Shown: positions 20,537 through 31,171, counted from the stretch's first letter. The stretch is DNA of 64,000 nucleotides from Bacteroidota bacterium (GCA_016711825.1 JADJSG010000010.1:195148-259147); one strand, 5' to 3'. Notes: generated by a model from the letters alone, not told the origin. Numbers and translations are program-made.

Positions 20537-22683
20537 TTATAAAGAAAATACAAATTGAAAATTACGTTTGTTATTATGATATCAAATCTTTTGAATTATC
20601 GGAGGGTTTAAACATAATTCTTGGTGCAAATGGAGAGGGAAAAACTAATTTTTTTGAAGCTGTTGATTGGCTTTTCAATGGTATTAATCGTGATTTAGAA
20701 ATGCTTGTTTCAAAAAAAAAATTAGAAGAAACAGAAGTTGGAGATAGTTTTCGAGTAAGAGTTTCAATGACTGTTGAACAATATGGGGAAAGGAGTATCA
20801 TAACAAAATCTTTTTTAGTAAATAAAGAAAAAGCAAATGAGTGTTCAACTTCAAGTTTTATGATTGAAGGTATTTCTGAAAATACTTCAGGAGAAAGAAC
20901 ACAAGTTGATGGCCAAACCCTTTTGGATAGAATATTCCCATTTCAGATCCGGAAATATTCTATGTTCAAAGGTGAAGCGGAACTCAATATTTTTGAGAGT
21001 GACAAAGCTTTAACAAATCTTATTGAACTTTTTTCTGAAGCAAAGTACTATGATAAATACTCTGAAAAAGGAGCTTTACTTCGAGAAAAAGCTGAAAAAG
21101 CAGTTGAGGATTCTTCTAAGCTAGACAAAAAGAATGAAGTACTTTATAGAAAACTTGAAACCGAAATACTTTTTTGGGAAAAAGAGAAAACAAAATATCA
21201 AGTTCATTTAAACTCTACAGAAGAAGAGATTAGAAAGATTGAAGGAAATTTACAATTAGCAGAAAGTCACGTAAGCAACGCAGATGCTTTAGAAATACTT
21301 ATTAAACGAATAAAAAATATTGAAAATCAAATTTCCACTAATCTTGAAAGGATAGATGAGAATTATACCACTTCCCTTTTTGATGAAAATTGGATTCTAG
21401 TAAATTTTGAACCTTTCCATAAAGAATTTGCAGATAAAATTGCAGCTCATAGCAAAAAAAGAAGAGAACTTCAGTCAAATTTTGACAAACAGAAAGGAAT
21501 TAAAGAAGGAGTTAAAAAAGCTAAGGAAGAGTTATTAAATAATGCTGTACCTCTTCCTATTGGGGTCCCTTCAAAATCACATATGGAAGAAATGCTAAAT
21601 GATGAAATTTGTAAAGTGTGTAATCGGGAAGCGAAAAAGGGATCTGAGGAATACAAGTTTATGATGAAAAGACTTAAAACCTATTTAAAAAGTCAAGTAA
21701 TCGAAGATAATGAACCTGATAAGGATGAACCTTTTTTTAAGTTTGATTATACCAACAGACTTGATAATTTGAGTATTAGCCACGAAGACAACTTGAAAAA
21801 TCTTAGACTTATTAGAACTAAAATAGAAGATGTTTTTGAATTTAATGACGACCGCAAAAAAGTCAATGAAGAGCTCAATGAACAACTAGAAAAAGAAAAA
21901 ACCGAAAGAGACCGTATTTTAGGCAACTCAAGTATTGCAGAAGAAAAATTAATTGATGTTCTTAAAAATTATAATGCTTGGCAAAGAGACCTAAAAAATC
22001 GAAACCAAGACCATGTTGACTATACAACGAAATTAAAAAATATCGAATCTGAATTAAAGATTAAAAAAGAAGAAAAAGACAAAATTGATATTAATTCAGC
22101 TAACTCATTCTTGATAAAAACAAGAAATATATTGCGTGTTATTGAAACTATCTTCATTGACACAAAAGAGAAGAAGTTTGATGAATTCATTGAAAAACTT
22201 CAAACTAAATCAAACAACTTTTTCAAAACTATCAATATCGATGCTTTCACGGGAACCATCGTTTTCAAAAGGCAAAATAAACTTAATCGCACAATTACTG
22301 AAGTTGAATTGCAAGAAGATGGCAGAACTTTTCATAAGCCAAACCAATCATTATTAACTTCAATGCATATTGCAATTTTATTTGCTATTTCTGAATTAGC
22401 TTCCGAGATTAAACAAGAAAATTTTCCATTAATTTTTGATGCCCCAATTTCGTCATTTGACGAAAACAAAAAACCTGAATTCCTAAATTTAATTTATACA
22501 ACTGGCAATCAAAAAATTCTTTTGATTAAAGATTTTGTTATAAAAAATAATATTACAAAAGAACTTCACATCAGTAAGGATTTTGATATTGTGAGAAGAG
22601 ATAAGGCATTTTGGGTTAAACTTGAAAGGCCATTTGATGAGAACAATTTAAAAACAATTAACTCGCATATAATTACATTATAA
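20533..22683 (+). CDS. DndD/Rad50-like SMC-type ATPase of the island
   Basis: An ABC-type ATPase of 716 residues: Walker A GANGEGKT at residues 31-38, long coiled-coil regions, a central Cys-x-x-Cys (ICKVCNRE, about residues 360-363) like the zinc hook of Rad50 and DndD, a signature region SLLTSMHIAILFAISELA, and a C-terminal LIFDAPISSFDE (Walker B and D-loop). The canonical LSGGQ is not evident; PNQSLLTSM stands in its place. Such proteins work with nucleases on DNA ends. Coupled to the 76-residue gene upstream and, after 1 base, to the next gene. Probably the motor or sensor of the restriction module. Not to be confused with the separate ATPase SspC on the other strand. Confidence 0.85.
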   Translation: MIIKKIQIENYVCYYDIKSFELSEGLNIILGANGEGKTNFFEAVDWLFNGINRDLEMLVSKKKLEETEVGDSFRVRVSMTVEQYGERSIITKSFLVNKEKANECSTSSFMIEGISENTSGERTQVDGQTLLDRIFPFQIRKYSMFKGEAELNIFESDKALTNLIELFSEAKYYDKYSEKGALLREKAEKAVEDSSKLDKKNEVLYRKLETEILFWEKEKTKYQVHLNSTEEEIRKIEGNLQLAESHVSNADALEILIKRIKNIENQISTNLERIDENYTTSLFDENWILVNFEPFHKEFADKIAAHSKKRRELQSNFDKQKGIKEGVKKAKEELLNNAVPLPIGVPSKSHMEEMLNDEICKVCNREAKKGSEEYKFMMKRLKTYLKSQVIEDNEPDKDEPFFKFDYTNRLDNLSISHEDNLKNLRLIRTKIEDVFEFNDDRKKVNEELNEQLEKEKTERDRILGNSSIAEEKLIDVLKNYNAWQRDLKNRNQDHVDYTTKLKNIESELKIKKEEKDKIDINSANSFLIKTRNILRVIETIFIDTKEKKFDEFIEKLQTKSNNFFKTINIDAFTGTIVFKRQNKLNRTITEVELQEDGRTFHKPNQSLLTSMHIAILFAISELASEIKQENFPLIFDAPISSFDENKKPEFLNLIYTTGNQKILLIKDFVIKNNITKELHISKDFDIVRRDKAFWVKLERPFDENNLKTINSHIITL

Positions 22684-22684
22684 A

Positions 22685-23219
22685 ATGAATAATTTATTAG
22701 AAAAATGGAAAACCAGAATTCCAAAATATAGTGAGGCCCATAAAGACTTATTTACCTCACTTTCACAAAAGTTTGGAGCAGAGGGAGAGAAGAAAATCAA
22801 CCTTGGAAAACATTTTAGTACTAACTATGAATTATATCTCTATGCTTTTTTCTTAGGGCTATACAATAATGAATGTGCCCCAATCCCTGATAGTGAAAAG
22901 AAAACGGATTTTAGCCACCATATTCAGCATTGGGAAGTAAGACAACAGTATCGACACGTAAGGACTTTGCGAATTTGCAAGAAAATATTTTCATAGCACT
23001 ATTAGCCAAAACTCACATCGATTTAGTCGCTCTTGAAAAGGAGAATTGGACGAAGACGATGCAGTGAAAGCTCTTATTAAAACTATGGAATCATACACTA
23101 ACGGTGGTCTTATTTTAATAAAAGAGAAGTTAGAAGAAAATCCTAACTTCTTTCTTCAATCAACCTCATTTTTGGATATGATTTTGGGAGCTAAGATAAA
23201 ATCTGATAGTGTTATATAA
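22685..23219 (+). CDS. Unknown conserved-looking helical protein, last gene of the plus-strand island operon (frameshifted)
   Basis: The first 90 or so residues are open to 22996. Two further frames continue it: KDFANLQENIFIALLAKTHI from about 22965 and LDEDDAVKALIKTMESYTNG from about 23047, ending FLDMILGAKIKSDSVI at a TAA at 23217-23219. The whole is about 175-180 residues, mostly helical with no enzymatic motif. It starts one base after the ATPase stop, so it is in the same operon. Its end overlaps the end of sspD on the other strand by 8 bases. Function unknown; I do not recognise the family. Confidence 0.6.
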
Positions 23220-24312
23220 AACAACTTGCACAACCTTCAGTCTCTGCATCGTCTAAAATGTCGAGCAAATAAGGTGATTGCATTTTGCTTTTTTTGTTTT
23301 CAGTTCGTTTAATATATTCTTCTTTAATACGTTTTATACGTTCGGGCTTTATCAAATCTGATAATGGTTCATCTTGTATCCAGGTATAGCCGTCCTTCTC
23401 GTATTCCATGGCTTGTATGAATAGTTCTGGATGTTGCTCATAGAGCCAAACCCACTCAATTTTTTGCTGATAAAAACAAAAAAAACAACCTGAGCGACTT
23501 CTTGCATAAGTGGATGATTTGCCATTAATTTCAAAATCTACTTCCTTATAGTAAGCTGGTACACCAACACCTGATTCTTCTAAAATTCTGAATACATCAT
23601 CTCTTATGATAATATCTTCGTTGTCAATTAAAGGAAAATTAGGTTCCTTAGAAAGTGGATAATTGGTGTTTTTTAAAAATTTAAAAACAGCAGCATTAAA
23701 TTCTTTAGCGCCTAGGTCTAATAAATGATTCAGCTTTTGTTGTTGATTGTATGTAGTAGATAATGGAGAATGAATAATTTCATTAGCACGTTCTGTTTTC
23801 GCATTCATATTTAACCCTCCATATAAACTATTGACTAATTGAATATTTGAATTTGCTAAAAATTTAGAAATGACATCTTCACTCCAAATGTTTTTTCTGT
23901 AAGGAAATATTGACTGAATATTTGGTTTTTTAGAGATATAACCTTCACGTTCTTCATCGCCTCGAATGCCAACATAGGAAATAACAGGGTCGTTGCCAAC
24001 GAATTTTTCAAAGGGTTCTAGTTTTAATTTTTTGGTACACCATCTAGCGTTTGAAGATGGTAAGTAACCGCCATAGATTTTGATAAAGTGATCGAATGGA
24101 TTTGATTCTACCGAGGCATTTATTTTTGTAATTTTTTTGCCTAAATAAATTTCAAGATTTTCTATGAGCTGGTATGTTTCATCTAATTCTTTTCCTGTAT
24201 CAGAAGTGTAATACTCGATATCCAAATTTGGATATTTATTTTTCATGTAAATAGCTAATGCAGCACTGTCTTTGCCGCCCGAAATTCCTAATACATGTCT
24301 GACTTTAATCAT
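23212..24312 (-). CDS. sspD: DndC/SspD-like PAPS-reductase-family sulfurtransferase
   Basis: ATP pyrophosphatase-type protein of 366 residues with the PP-loop ISGGKDSAAL at residues 10-19 and several conserved cysteines: RWCTKK near 90, SGCFFCFYQQKIEW near 275 and GCASC at the very end. DndC and SspD activate the DNA backbone phosphate with ATP and receive sulfur, usually via an Fe-S cluster on such cysteines. Its start overlaps the end of sspC by 8 bases, so it is the last gene of the three-gene operon. A DndC name is possible, but the DUF4007 and ATPase partners favour the Ssp type. Regulation not visible. Confidence 0.8.
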   Translation of the reverse strand: MIKVRHVLGISGGKDSAALAIYMKNKYPNLDIEYYTSDTGKELDETYQLIENLEIYLGKKITKINASVESNPFDHFIKIYGGYLPSSNARWCTKKLKLEPFEKFVGNDPVISYVGIRGDEEREGYISKKPNIQSIFPYRKNIWSEDVISKFLANSNIQLVNSLYGGLNMNAKTERANEIIHSPLSTTYNQQQKLNHLLDLGAKEFNAAVFKFLKNTNYPLSKEPNFPLIDNEDIIIRDDVFRILEESGVGVPAYYKEVDFEINGKSSTYARSRSGCFFCFYQQKIEWVWLYEQHPELFIQAMEYEKDGYTWIQDEPLSDLIKPERIKRIKEEYIKRTENKKSKMQSPYLLDILDDAETEGCASCFI

Positions 24313-27300
24313 CTAAAAGTTCATTTAATAAATTAATTAGAACTGCAATGTCGGTAATTTTATCATTACTTAATTGCTTTTTTACATTTTTTTCAGTTTC
24401 AATAACTTGTTTATTCTTTTTCTGTGGTATTCGAATTGTTTTATCTTTAGTATGTTGATTAAAGGTATCTATTTTTAAATTAAAGACTTTCTCTGTGTTC
24501 TCATCAAAGTCTTCTTTCGACAACGTATTTAAGCTGTCAATTTCAGCAATTAAGTTCTTTGTATTATCATACAATACTTTTTCTTGTTCGTCTGTTATCT
24601 TTTCCAATGTATTGCCAATAACGCCAAATACGAGCGAATTTAACCATGCTTTCTTATCATCTATTTGAGAATCTATACGTTGAACAAAAGATTTTTGATT
24701 TGGCATTAATAAATGTCTTCTTAAATGCTTGTAACGAAATTGAAATTTCTTTTGATAGATTTCAAAGTCTAGTCCTTCTTCAAAATATTCATCCAATAGA
24801 AACGATTCAAATCTTCCAACTAAATCATCATAGCAAGAACGAAGTTCTTTAATTGAACTTTTAATTAAGTTTGTGTATTCAGTTATCGTTGCAGGTTTTG
24901 AAAAATCTGTTTCTTTGTAGCCATAGGCGGTTGGTAATTCTTGAAATAGTAATTTTTCTGGATCTTTAGACTTGGCAATAAAATCTCTTAACATCAATGT
25001 ATTAGATGTTAAACGTTGCGTTTGTTTTGCATATAATGGCAAGTCTCTATAAAAAGTTAGAAATGGTTTAACGGTTTCAATAAAGCTGGATTTAGAACCT
25101 TTTGTTTTTTGTTCTAATCCAAAGTAATCTCGGTAACAATTGAAAATATCAAGTTTAGGTCCTTGGATATCAAATGATTTTATTGAAAACCCTTCTGGTT
25201 TTTTACTTATTAAGACTAAAACTTCTTCAGTAAATGTAGCCATAAACATATCATCTTGAAATATAGCAAAATCATCACGAGTTAAAAACAAAAAAGTAGG
25301 TATCCAAAATTCTATTAATCCCTTCTTGAGTTTAAACGGCTCTTTGCTTAGTATGTCAATTAAATCTGAAATGTTTCTTCTGTTACTTTTTGCACTATGT
25401 AAAAAGTCAACACTTTCTTTCCATAAATAATTAAAGGAGTTGGTTTCGCTAACATTGTAATTTGTGCTTGAAGAGCTAGCGACAAAGCTTATATCGTTAT
25501 TTTTTAACAAGGTTAAGAAGATAGTTTTTTCAGGTGGATATTTATCATATTGAAACCCTAAATCTACTTTATCCCAATTGTTAATTAATGCATTGAAATA
25601 ACCATTCTTAGCAGTGTTAATAGAAGCAGAAATTTTATGTTTATTGACTAATTCATTATTGAATCGAGGCGCTTGATGATAAAATTACTTGACAAATTTT
25701 ACTTAATTGTCCATTAAATTCTCTTTTAGAATTGATGTTTTTTTCTTCTCCATTAAATATCCATATTACTTCTTTTTGTTTTGTAAAATAATTATTTAAG
25801 ATTTTATGGTTCAAAATGGTTTGATACCGAATGGCTATATTTCTAAATTCTTTATAAGCTACTTTGTCATCTATGTTTTGTTCCATAGCCTTATTAGCTT
25901 TTTCTATTTCAGTAAGTAAGTCTTTGATTGTTTTTGGGTTCTTGTAGTACCCAAATAGTATTGCTTGATTATTGTTTTTTGACTTCTTTATTATATCCTC
26001 TTTTTTAATTTTAGGATTAAATATTAAATTGATAAATCCATCAATTTCATTTATAGGATTTTCAACTATTGGTTCAGATGAAATTCTGTATTCAAATAGT
26101 CGAGGTGCTCCTTTTTCGAAAGTTTCTTTTTTTGCAACAATTGGTGGTAAATCATAATTTTTTTGCAACATAGTTGCGATGTCTACAATTTCCTCAATTT
26201 CATTCGCTACTTTAATTAATTCTAAATTAATATCTACATCAGTTCCTTCATATGGAACATATCTGTTATTATAATTTTGATAGCGTATTATTTTTTTAGA
26301 CTCTAATTGAGCTATATATTTTTCAGGGTTACTAATGCCTAAGAAACTACTTAGGTATTCATTGATATTATATTTATTTAAATCTGCTGATTGCTTTCCT
26401 ATTATGTTTAATAAACCAATTACTTTTACAATACTTAAATATGTTACAGTATCATTTTCAAAATGATTTTCTACTGATTCAATTGCTCGAAAAACAGATG
26501 ACCATCCTGTGTAGTCTACGTTAAATTTTGTATTGAGTAACATCAGAAGCGAATTCATTAGATAAAGAAAAGATATTTAGTTTCTTTAATAATGAAATTG
26601 ATTCGGTCAATTGCTTCTTTGAAATAATAGCTTTTTCTTCATCTGCTAATTTTTCTGATGCAAGAAATAGTAATTGCTCAATAGGTTCATTGAATGTTAC
26701 TTCTTTAAAACGACCTTTTACTTTTGTCCATTCTTGTTTTTGGCTATTTTTTAGTTCTACAGCATATGCATCAAAGTTTTGATGAATAGTTGTCAATAAA
26801 ATGATATTATGATCAGAGTTATTTGCAAACTCTGCCAATTGCTGTACAAAATATAATTCTTCTTCTGGTTTGTTATTTGCAGCAAATTCTAAAAACTTGC
26901 CAAACTCATCAATAGAAATAATTAATAAAGGATTCTTTTTGCCTAAAGAATGATAGCTTGTATATATTTCATTGAAAATATCATTACTGCTACTTTTATT
27001 AGCATTTAAATCAAAATATTCTGCAAATACATCTTTGATGGATTTTGCTTCACCTACTATATTTATAAAGTCTACTTTATACTCTGTTGTATCTTTTAAT
27101 TTAAAATATTTCTTGTCCTTATTTAATGTTTTTTGAAGTGCTAATAAAAATGATGATTTCCCTGTACCATAAGAGCCAATAATAGAAAATGAACGATTCC
27201 CGTTGTTAAAACTAGTGAATATGTCATCTACAACTCTAATTGCATTAGGTGTAGGATAATAAATTAAATCCCTGTTCTTATCTCGTAAAATATTTACCGA

Positions 27301-27321
27301 AAGGTTACTCTTAGTTTTCAT
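24305..27321 (-). CDS. sspC: SspC-like large AAA ATPase, two frameshifts
   Basis: Three open segments read as one protein of about 1,000 residues. Segment 1 (27321-26521) has Walker A GSYGTGKSSFLLAL at about residue 50 and Walker B LLIISIDEFGKFLEFA. The frame breaks near 26522 (SDVTQYKI-stop versus KFNVDYTGWSSVF). Segment 2 runs to about 25660, where it breaks again; the shifted frame reads SSSAPRFNNELVNKHKISAS straight into segment 3 (LKNNDISFVASSSS to 24305). Segment 3 is helical with FWIPTFLFLTRDDFAIFQDD. SspC is the ATPase partner of SspB and SspD in single-strand phosphorothioation. It overlaps sspB by 11 bases upstream. The identification rests on domain and gene order. Confidence 0.7.
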
Positions 27322-28204
27322 AGTACTTATTTAATATCTCCAATGGGTCTATACGCTTTTCAAATTGCAATTCTTTTATTCCTGCATGGTCACTATACTT
27401 AACAAACTTAAATTTTTTATTATTGGATAAACTTTCAATTTTATTAATCAAACCAGTTCTGGTTATTGCAAAAATTGATGCTAACGAGTTGTCTTCAATT
27501 TCTAAACTTCTTACATTCACAGACCGTTCAAATCTGTCATCTGATAATATTGCATATAAAAGAATTTCTTCTGGAATATCATCTCTGTCTTTATTTTCTA
27601 TTACTAAATATGATTCTTGTCCTTTTTTAAATTCCGTAATCAAATCAAGCTCAGTCAGTATTCCTGAAAATGTATCTTCTTTATCTTTTGATTGCAAATC
27701 TGTTCTTAAATACATTTTTGTGAATACCCCAAAATCATCATTTAATGTATTTGTAGAGGTAAGTTTAATATTATTTAACTGACATTTTCTATTAATGAAA
27801 TCAACGTAGTTTTTTTTAGAAAATTCAATCTTTTCTTTTCTTAATTCATTGAAAACCCAATTATAAGTAGTAGCCATACCTTTTTTTACGAGGTTATGAT
27901 GTAAAACCCATAATGTAGCATCGTCTTCTAAAAATGGATCCCATCCTCCATCGTCAGAGAAGATTTTATGAGCTATTGGTTCTAACTCGTCTTTTTCATT
28001 GATTAAATCAAATGCTTTCATCCAGTAACGAATTGAAGAAACCATGTTTTTTCCCACCCCCAAAAAAACTACAGCATCATTGTCTGTAAATCTTCTTCCT
28101 TCTTTTATAAATTCATAGCCTTTTTTCAACCACATATGCCTACAATGGAATGTATCGTGACCTGAAAAGGTTAGTTTTGAAGGGTTTTGTGTTACATTTT
28201 CCAT
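27311..28204 (-). CDS. sspB: DUF4007 protein, SspB-like
   Basis: A 297-residue protein with the family block FSGHDTFHCRHMWLKKGYEF (residues 14-33) and VFLGVGKNMVSSIRYWMKAF (near 48-67), which I recognise as DUF4007. In single-strand phosphorothioation systems SspB is reported to be the DNA-nicking component. It is the first gene of a minus-strand operon with the ATPase (11-base overlap) and the sulfurtransferase. The start at 28204 is well placed, with 213 bases of intergenic sequence in front. No stop or frameshift inside. Confidence 0.75.
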   Translation of the reverse strand: MENVTQNPSKLTFSGHDTFHCRHMWLKKGYEFIKEGRRFTDNDAVVFLGVGKNMVSSIRYWMKAFDLINEKDELEPIAHKIFSDDGGWDPFLEDDATLWVLHHNLVKKGMATTYNWVFNELRKEKIEFSKKNYVDFINRKCQLNNIKLTSTNTLNDDFGVFTKMYLRTDLQSKDKEDTFSGILTELDLITEFKKGQESYLVIENKDRDDIPEEILLYAILSDDRFERSVNVRSLEIEDNSLASIFAITRTGLINKIESLSNNKKFKFVKYSDHAGIKELQFEKRIDPLEILNKYYEN

Positions 28205-28417
28205 TTTTTAAAATTCTGTCTCCAAAATAAAGCTATAATTTGTAAATTTATCAATTTCCCCCCTTAGGCTTACTAACATTTTTTCCTTCTGAAATCCTAC
28301 TACCAATTCCTTTGCCAAGTTAATTTGTAAAAATGCCAACAACAGTAAATACAACCCATTTATAGTTAAGTATAAGTTTTATCTAATCTTGCATTTCAAA
28401 ACATTCAAGGTTTATTA

Positions 28418-28987
28418 CTACACCTTCAATATACCCCTAAATCCTCTTCCAGCATAGTACGACTGAGCTCCGTTATGGTATACAAACACCTGACCAAAAC
28501 GATAGTCGGCAAAAAGAGCACCTCCCAGTTGACGCATGGGAGCTGGGGTAAGTATCCAACTGGAAGTTTTGGTATCGAATGGGCCCAACTGTTGCAAAGC
28601 CCTGTATTGTGCTTCATCGAGCAATGTGATACCCATCGCTTCAGCCATATCTACCGCATTGTTTGCAGGTCGATGTTCCTTTCTTGATACCAGACCTTCA
28701 TAATCGTAACAAACACTTCTTCGTTCCTTTGGACTTTCTGCTACACAATCCATAAAAATATATTCGTTGGTCTGGGAATCATACCCCACTACATCGGGTT
28801 CTCCATCCGTACGTTCCATTTCATGAAGCGACCAGCATTTTGCTGCTTGCTTATTTAGTTTTTCCTCCACCTTTGTCCAGGCAATGCCCTGATGCCGATG
28901 AGGATGCTTTTCAAATCGTTTTTTTAATACATGCATCAAGGTTTCATGTTGAGCAGGTGTCAATATTTTTTGATTCTTTTGTGCCAT
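28418..28987 (-). CDS. DUF4256 family protein
   Basis: Protein of 189 residues with the characteristic blocks RTDGEPDVVGYD, YIFMDCVAESPKERRSVCYDYEGL and SSWILTPAPMRQLGGALFADYR, matching DUF4256. Biochemical role unknown. It lies outside the island in a region of ordinary base composition, with its own intergenic spaces on both sides. Confidence 0.85.
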   Translation of the reverse strand: MAQKNQKILTPAQHETLMHVLKKRFEKHPHRHQGIAWTKVEEKLNKQAAKCWSLHEMERTDGEPDVVGYDSQTNEYIFMDCVAESPKERRSVCYDYEGLVSRKEHRPANNAVDMAEAMGITLLDEAQYRALQQLGPFDTKTSSWILTPAPMRQLGGALFADYRFGQVFVYHNGAQSYYAGRGFRGILKV

Positions 28988-29169
28988 ATCTTTTTTGCTA
29001 TTTCATCCAATAGGGATGATTTGATTTTCCTTATTAAAAATGTCTATTTTCAATCCATAAAGATATAAATCTTTCCAATATTCATTTGTGCATTTTATCG
29101 ATTAGGTTACCACATATTTCACTTCAGTATTATCTTCGCCGCCTTATATAGCATGATTTAGGGTATATA

Positions 29170-29905
29170 ATGAACGATATGGCAATAAAAAAAATGATCA
29201 AGTCTGTATTGAAACGCATTCCAATAAGGTTTACCAAAAACCAGCAGTATGATTTTCAAACTAAAAAAATCATTGCCAAGGTATGCAAAGCAGATAGCCA
29301 TTGTATCGACATCGGTTGCCATAAAGGAGAGATATTAGATTTATTTCTACAATATGCCCCTAAAAGGCACCCATTATGCATTTGAACCCATCCCTTCAAT
29401 GTATAAGGCTTTGTTGCAAAAATACCAGGGACAGCGTTGTGTTATTTCAAATGTGGCACTGAGTAATGTGAGCGGAGAAGCAAGTTTCAACCATGTAACC
29501 TCAAACCCAGCTTATAGTGGCTTACAAAAAAGAGCATACAAAAATGCACACGAAGCCATTGAAGTCATTACAGTGCGCACCGAACCCTTAGATACTTTAT
29601 TGCCTTCAAACAACCCTATTACCATGATAAAAATAGATGTGGAAGGTGGCGAATTGCTTGTCCTTGAAGGGGCACTCGCTACCATCAAACGATGCAAACC
29701 CATCATCATTTTTGAACATGGATTAGGGGCTTCCGAATTTTATGGGGCTAGCCCAGCAAAGTTGTTTCAATTGCTCACTGATTGTGGCTTACACATTGCT
29801 ACTTTAAAAAATTGGCTCCACCAAAAGCCTGCCTTTACTGTACAAGAATTTGAACAACAGTTTATGCAAAAACTTAATTATTATTTTATTGCTTATCCTT
29901 CATAG
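29170..29905 (+). CDS. FkbM family SAM-dependent methyltransferase, frameshifted
   Basis: Reconstructed protein of about 245 residues. The first segment (29170 to about 29360) carries CIDIGCHKGEILDLF, the SAM-binding motif I. The second continues THYAFEPIPSMYKALLQKYQG, then NVALSNVSGEASF and MIKIDVEGGELLVLEGA, the signature of FkbM-type methyltransferases that often modify sugars or lipids. The frame breaks at a run near 29362 (APKRHPLCI-stop versus PKGTHYAFEP). It ends convergently with aroA, overlapping it by 20 bases. Confidence 0.85.
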
Positions 29906-31169
29906 CTTCATTTGAACCAGCACATTGAAAACCCAATGCTTGCAATTGTTCAAAATAATTTGGAAACGATTTCTTCACACATGATGCATCATCCAATACT
30001 ACTTTAAAACCTTCCAATGCAAACATCGACAATGCCATAGCGATGCGATGATCATGAAATGTATTAAAATAAATTGTATCACCCGATGCCTTATAAGCAC
30101 TATTGTCTATGCTTAATAGCCCCTTGTCAAAATGGAGGTCGATATCTACTTTTTTCAATTCACTACTTAATGACGCTATGCGATCTGATTCTTTATACTG
30201 CAAATGTTGAAGCCCCGTAAAACGAACGTCAGGATATTTAATGGCACAAGCCACAATGAGCGGAATGGCTAAATCAGGATAAGCACTAAAATCATAGGTT
30301 TGAGCGGGTTTAATCACAGCATCTTCTTTCTTTTTAATATGCAGTTGACTGTATTCAAAATACGATTCAATACCCATATCTACAGCCCATGTTTTAATAT
30401 AGGCATCACCTTGTACGCTGTCTTCTTGCAAACCCGTAACGACAAATGCAACGGTATTGGACAACATGGCCATGGCATAAAAAAAGCCTAAACTACTCCA
30501 GTCGTTTTCAACAAAAAAAGTAATGGGGAAATAGGTTTGTATTGGAATAATGATTTGCTTACGTTCAAAAGTGGCATGTACCCCAAACATCTCCATCAAA
30601 CGCAGGGTCATATGGATATAAGGAGCCGATACTATATCATGGGTGATATTGATGACGAGTCCCTTTGTTAGCATCGGAGCAATAAGGCATATTGCAGAAA
30701 TAAACTGACTCGAAATATGACCTTCAATATTTATGGTTCCACCTTTAAGTGTACGCCCTTTGATCAGCAAAGGAGGATAATGCTCGCGTTCGGCATATTG
30801 AATATCGGCACCTATCGTGCGCAAAGCTTCTACCAATCCTGAAATAGGTCGTTGATGCATTCGCTCAGTTCCTTTAAGCAAATATTGACCTGATTCTTGA
30901 CAGGCTAAAAAAGCAGTGAGAAAGCGAAAGGCCGATCCTGCATCTTCCACATCTATGGTTTGTAAGTTCGCATGGTCATCGATGAGCCATAATGATTTGA
31001 GTAAAATTTGTGTATCAGATGATTCGGATACATTGCTGATATTGGTAAAATCTCCACAAAGGGCTTGTATCAGCAAAACACGATTGCAGATACTTTTAGA
31101 GGCAGGTAAATGGATGACTCCTTGTAGATGATGGTTAAATTGGGGGTAGTAGATTATTTTTTCAGTCAT
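29886..31169 (-). CDS. aroA: 3-phosphoshikimate 1-carboxyvinyltransferase (EPSP synthase)
   Basis: Sixth step of the shikimate pathway. The start at 31169 (MTEKIIYYPQF) was chosen over an upstream in-frame ATG at 31250, because the latter lies inside aroB. Conserved blocks: LPASKSICNRVLLIQAL (N-terminal PEP/S3P site), DAGSAFRFLTAF, SSQFISAICLIAPML, YKESDRIASL and HDHRIAMALSMFAL. About 427 residues, normal length. It follows the aroB stop by 2 bases, so the two shikimate genes are cotranscribed. Confidence 0.92.
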   Translation of the reverse strand: MTEKIIYYPQFNHHLQGVIHLPASKSICNRVLLIQALCGDFTNISNVSESSDTQILLKSLWLIDDHANLQTIDVEDAGSAFRFLTAFLACQESGQYLLKGTERMHQRPISGLVEALRTIGADIQYAEREHYPPLLIKGRTLKGGTINIEGHISSQFISAICLIAPMLTKGLVINITHDIVSAPYIHMTLRLMEMFGVHATFERKQIIIPIQTYFPITFFVENDWSSLGFFYAMAMLSNTVAFVVTGLQEDSVQGDAYIKTWAVDMGIESYFEYSQLHIKKKEDAVIKPAQTYDFSAYPDLAIPLIVACAIKYPDVRFTGLQHLQYKESDRIASLSSELKKVDIDLHFDKGLLSIDNSAYKASGDTIYFNTFHDHRIAMALSMFALEGFKVVLDDASCVKKSFPNYFEQLQALGFQCAGSNEAMKDKQ

Positions 31170-31171
31170 TA

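Noticed and set aside
23212..24312. Assimilatory phosphosulfate reductase (cysH)
   Set aside because: The gene is locked in an operon with DUF4007 and a AAA ATPase and has the DndC-type cysteine arrangement, with no sulfate-assimilation neighbours.
18087..28204. BREX or DISARM system
   Set aside because: A PLD protein and a helicase could suggest DISARM (drmC), but no methyltransferase, DrmB or PglZ is present, while the DUF4007/ATPase/PAPS-reductase trio points to phosphorothioation.
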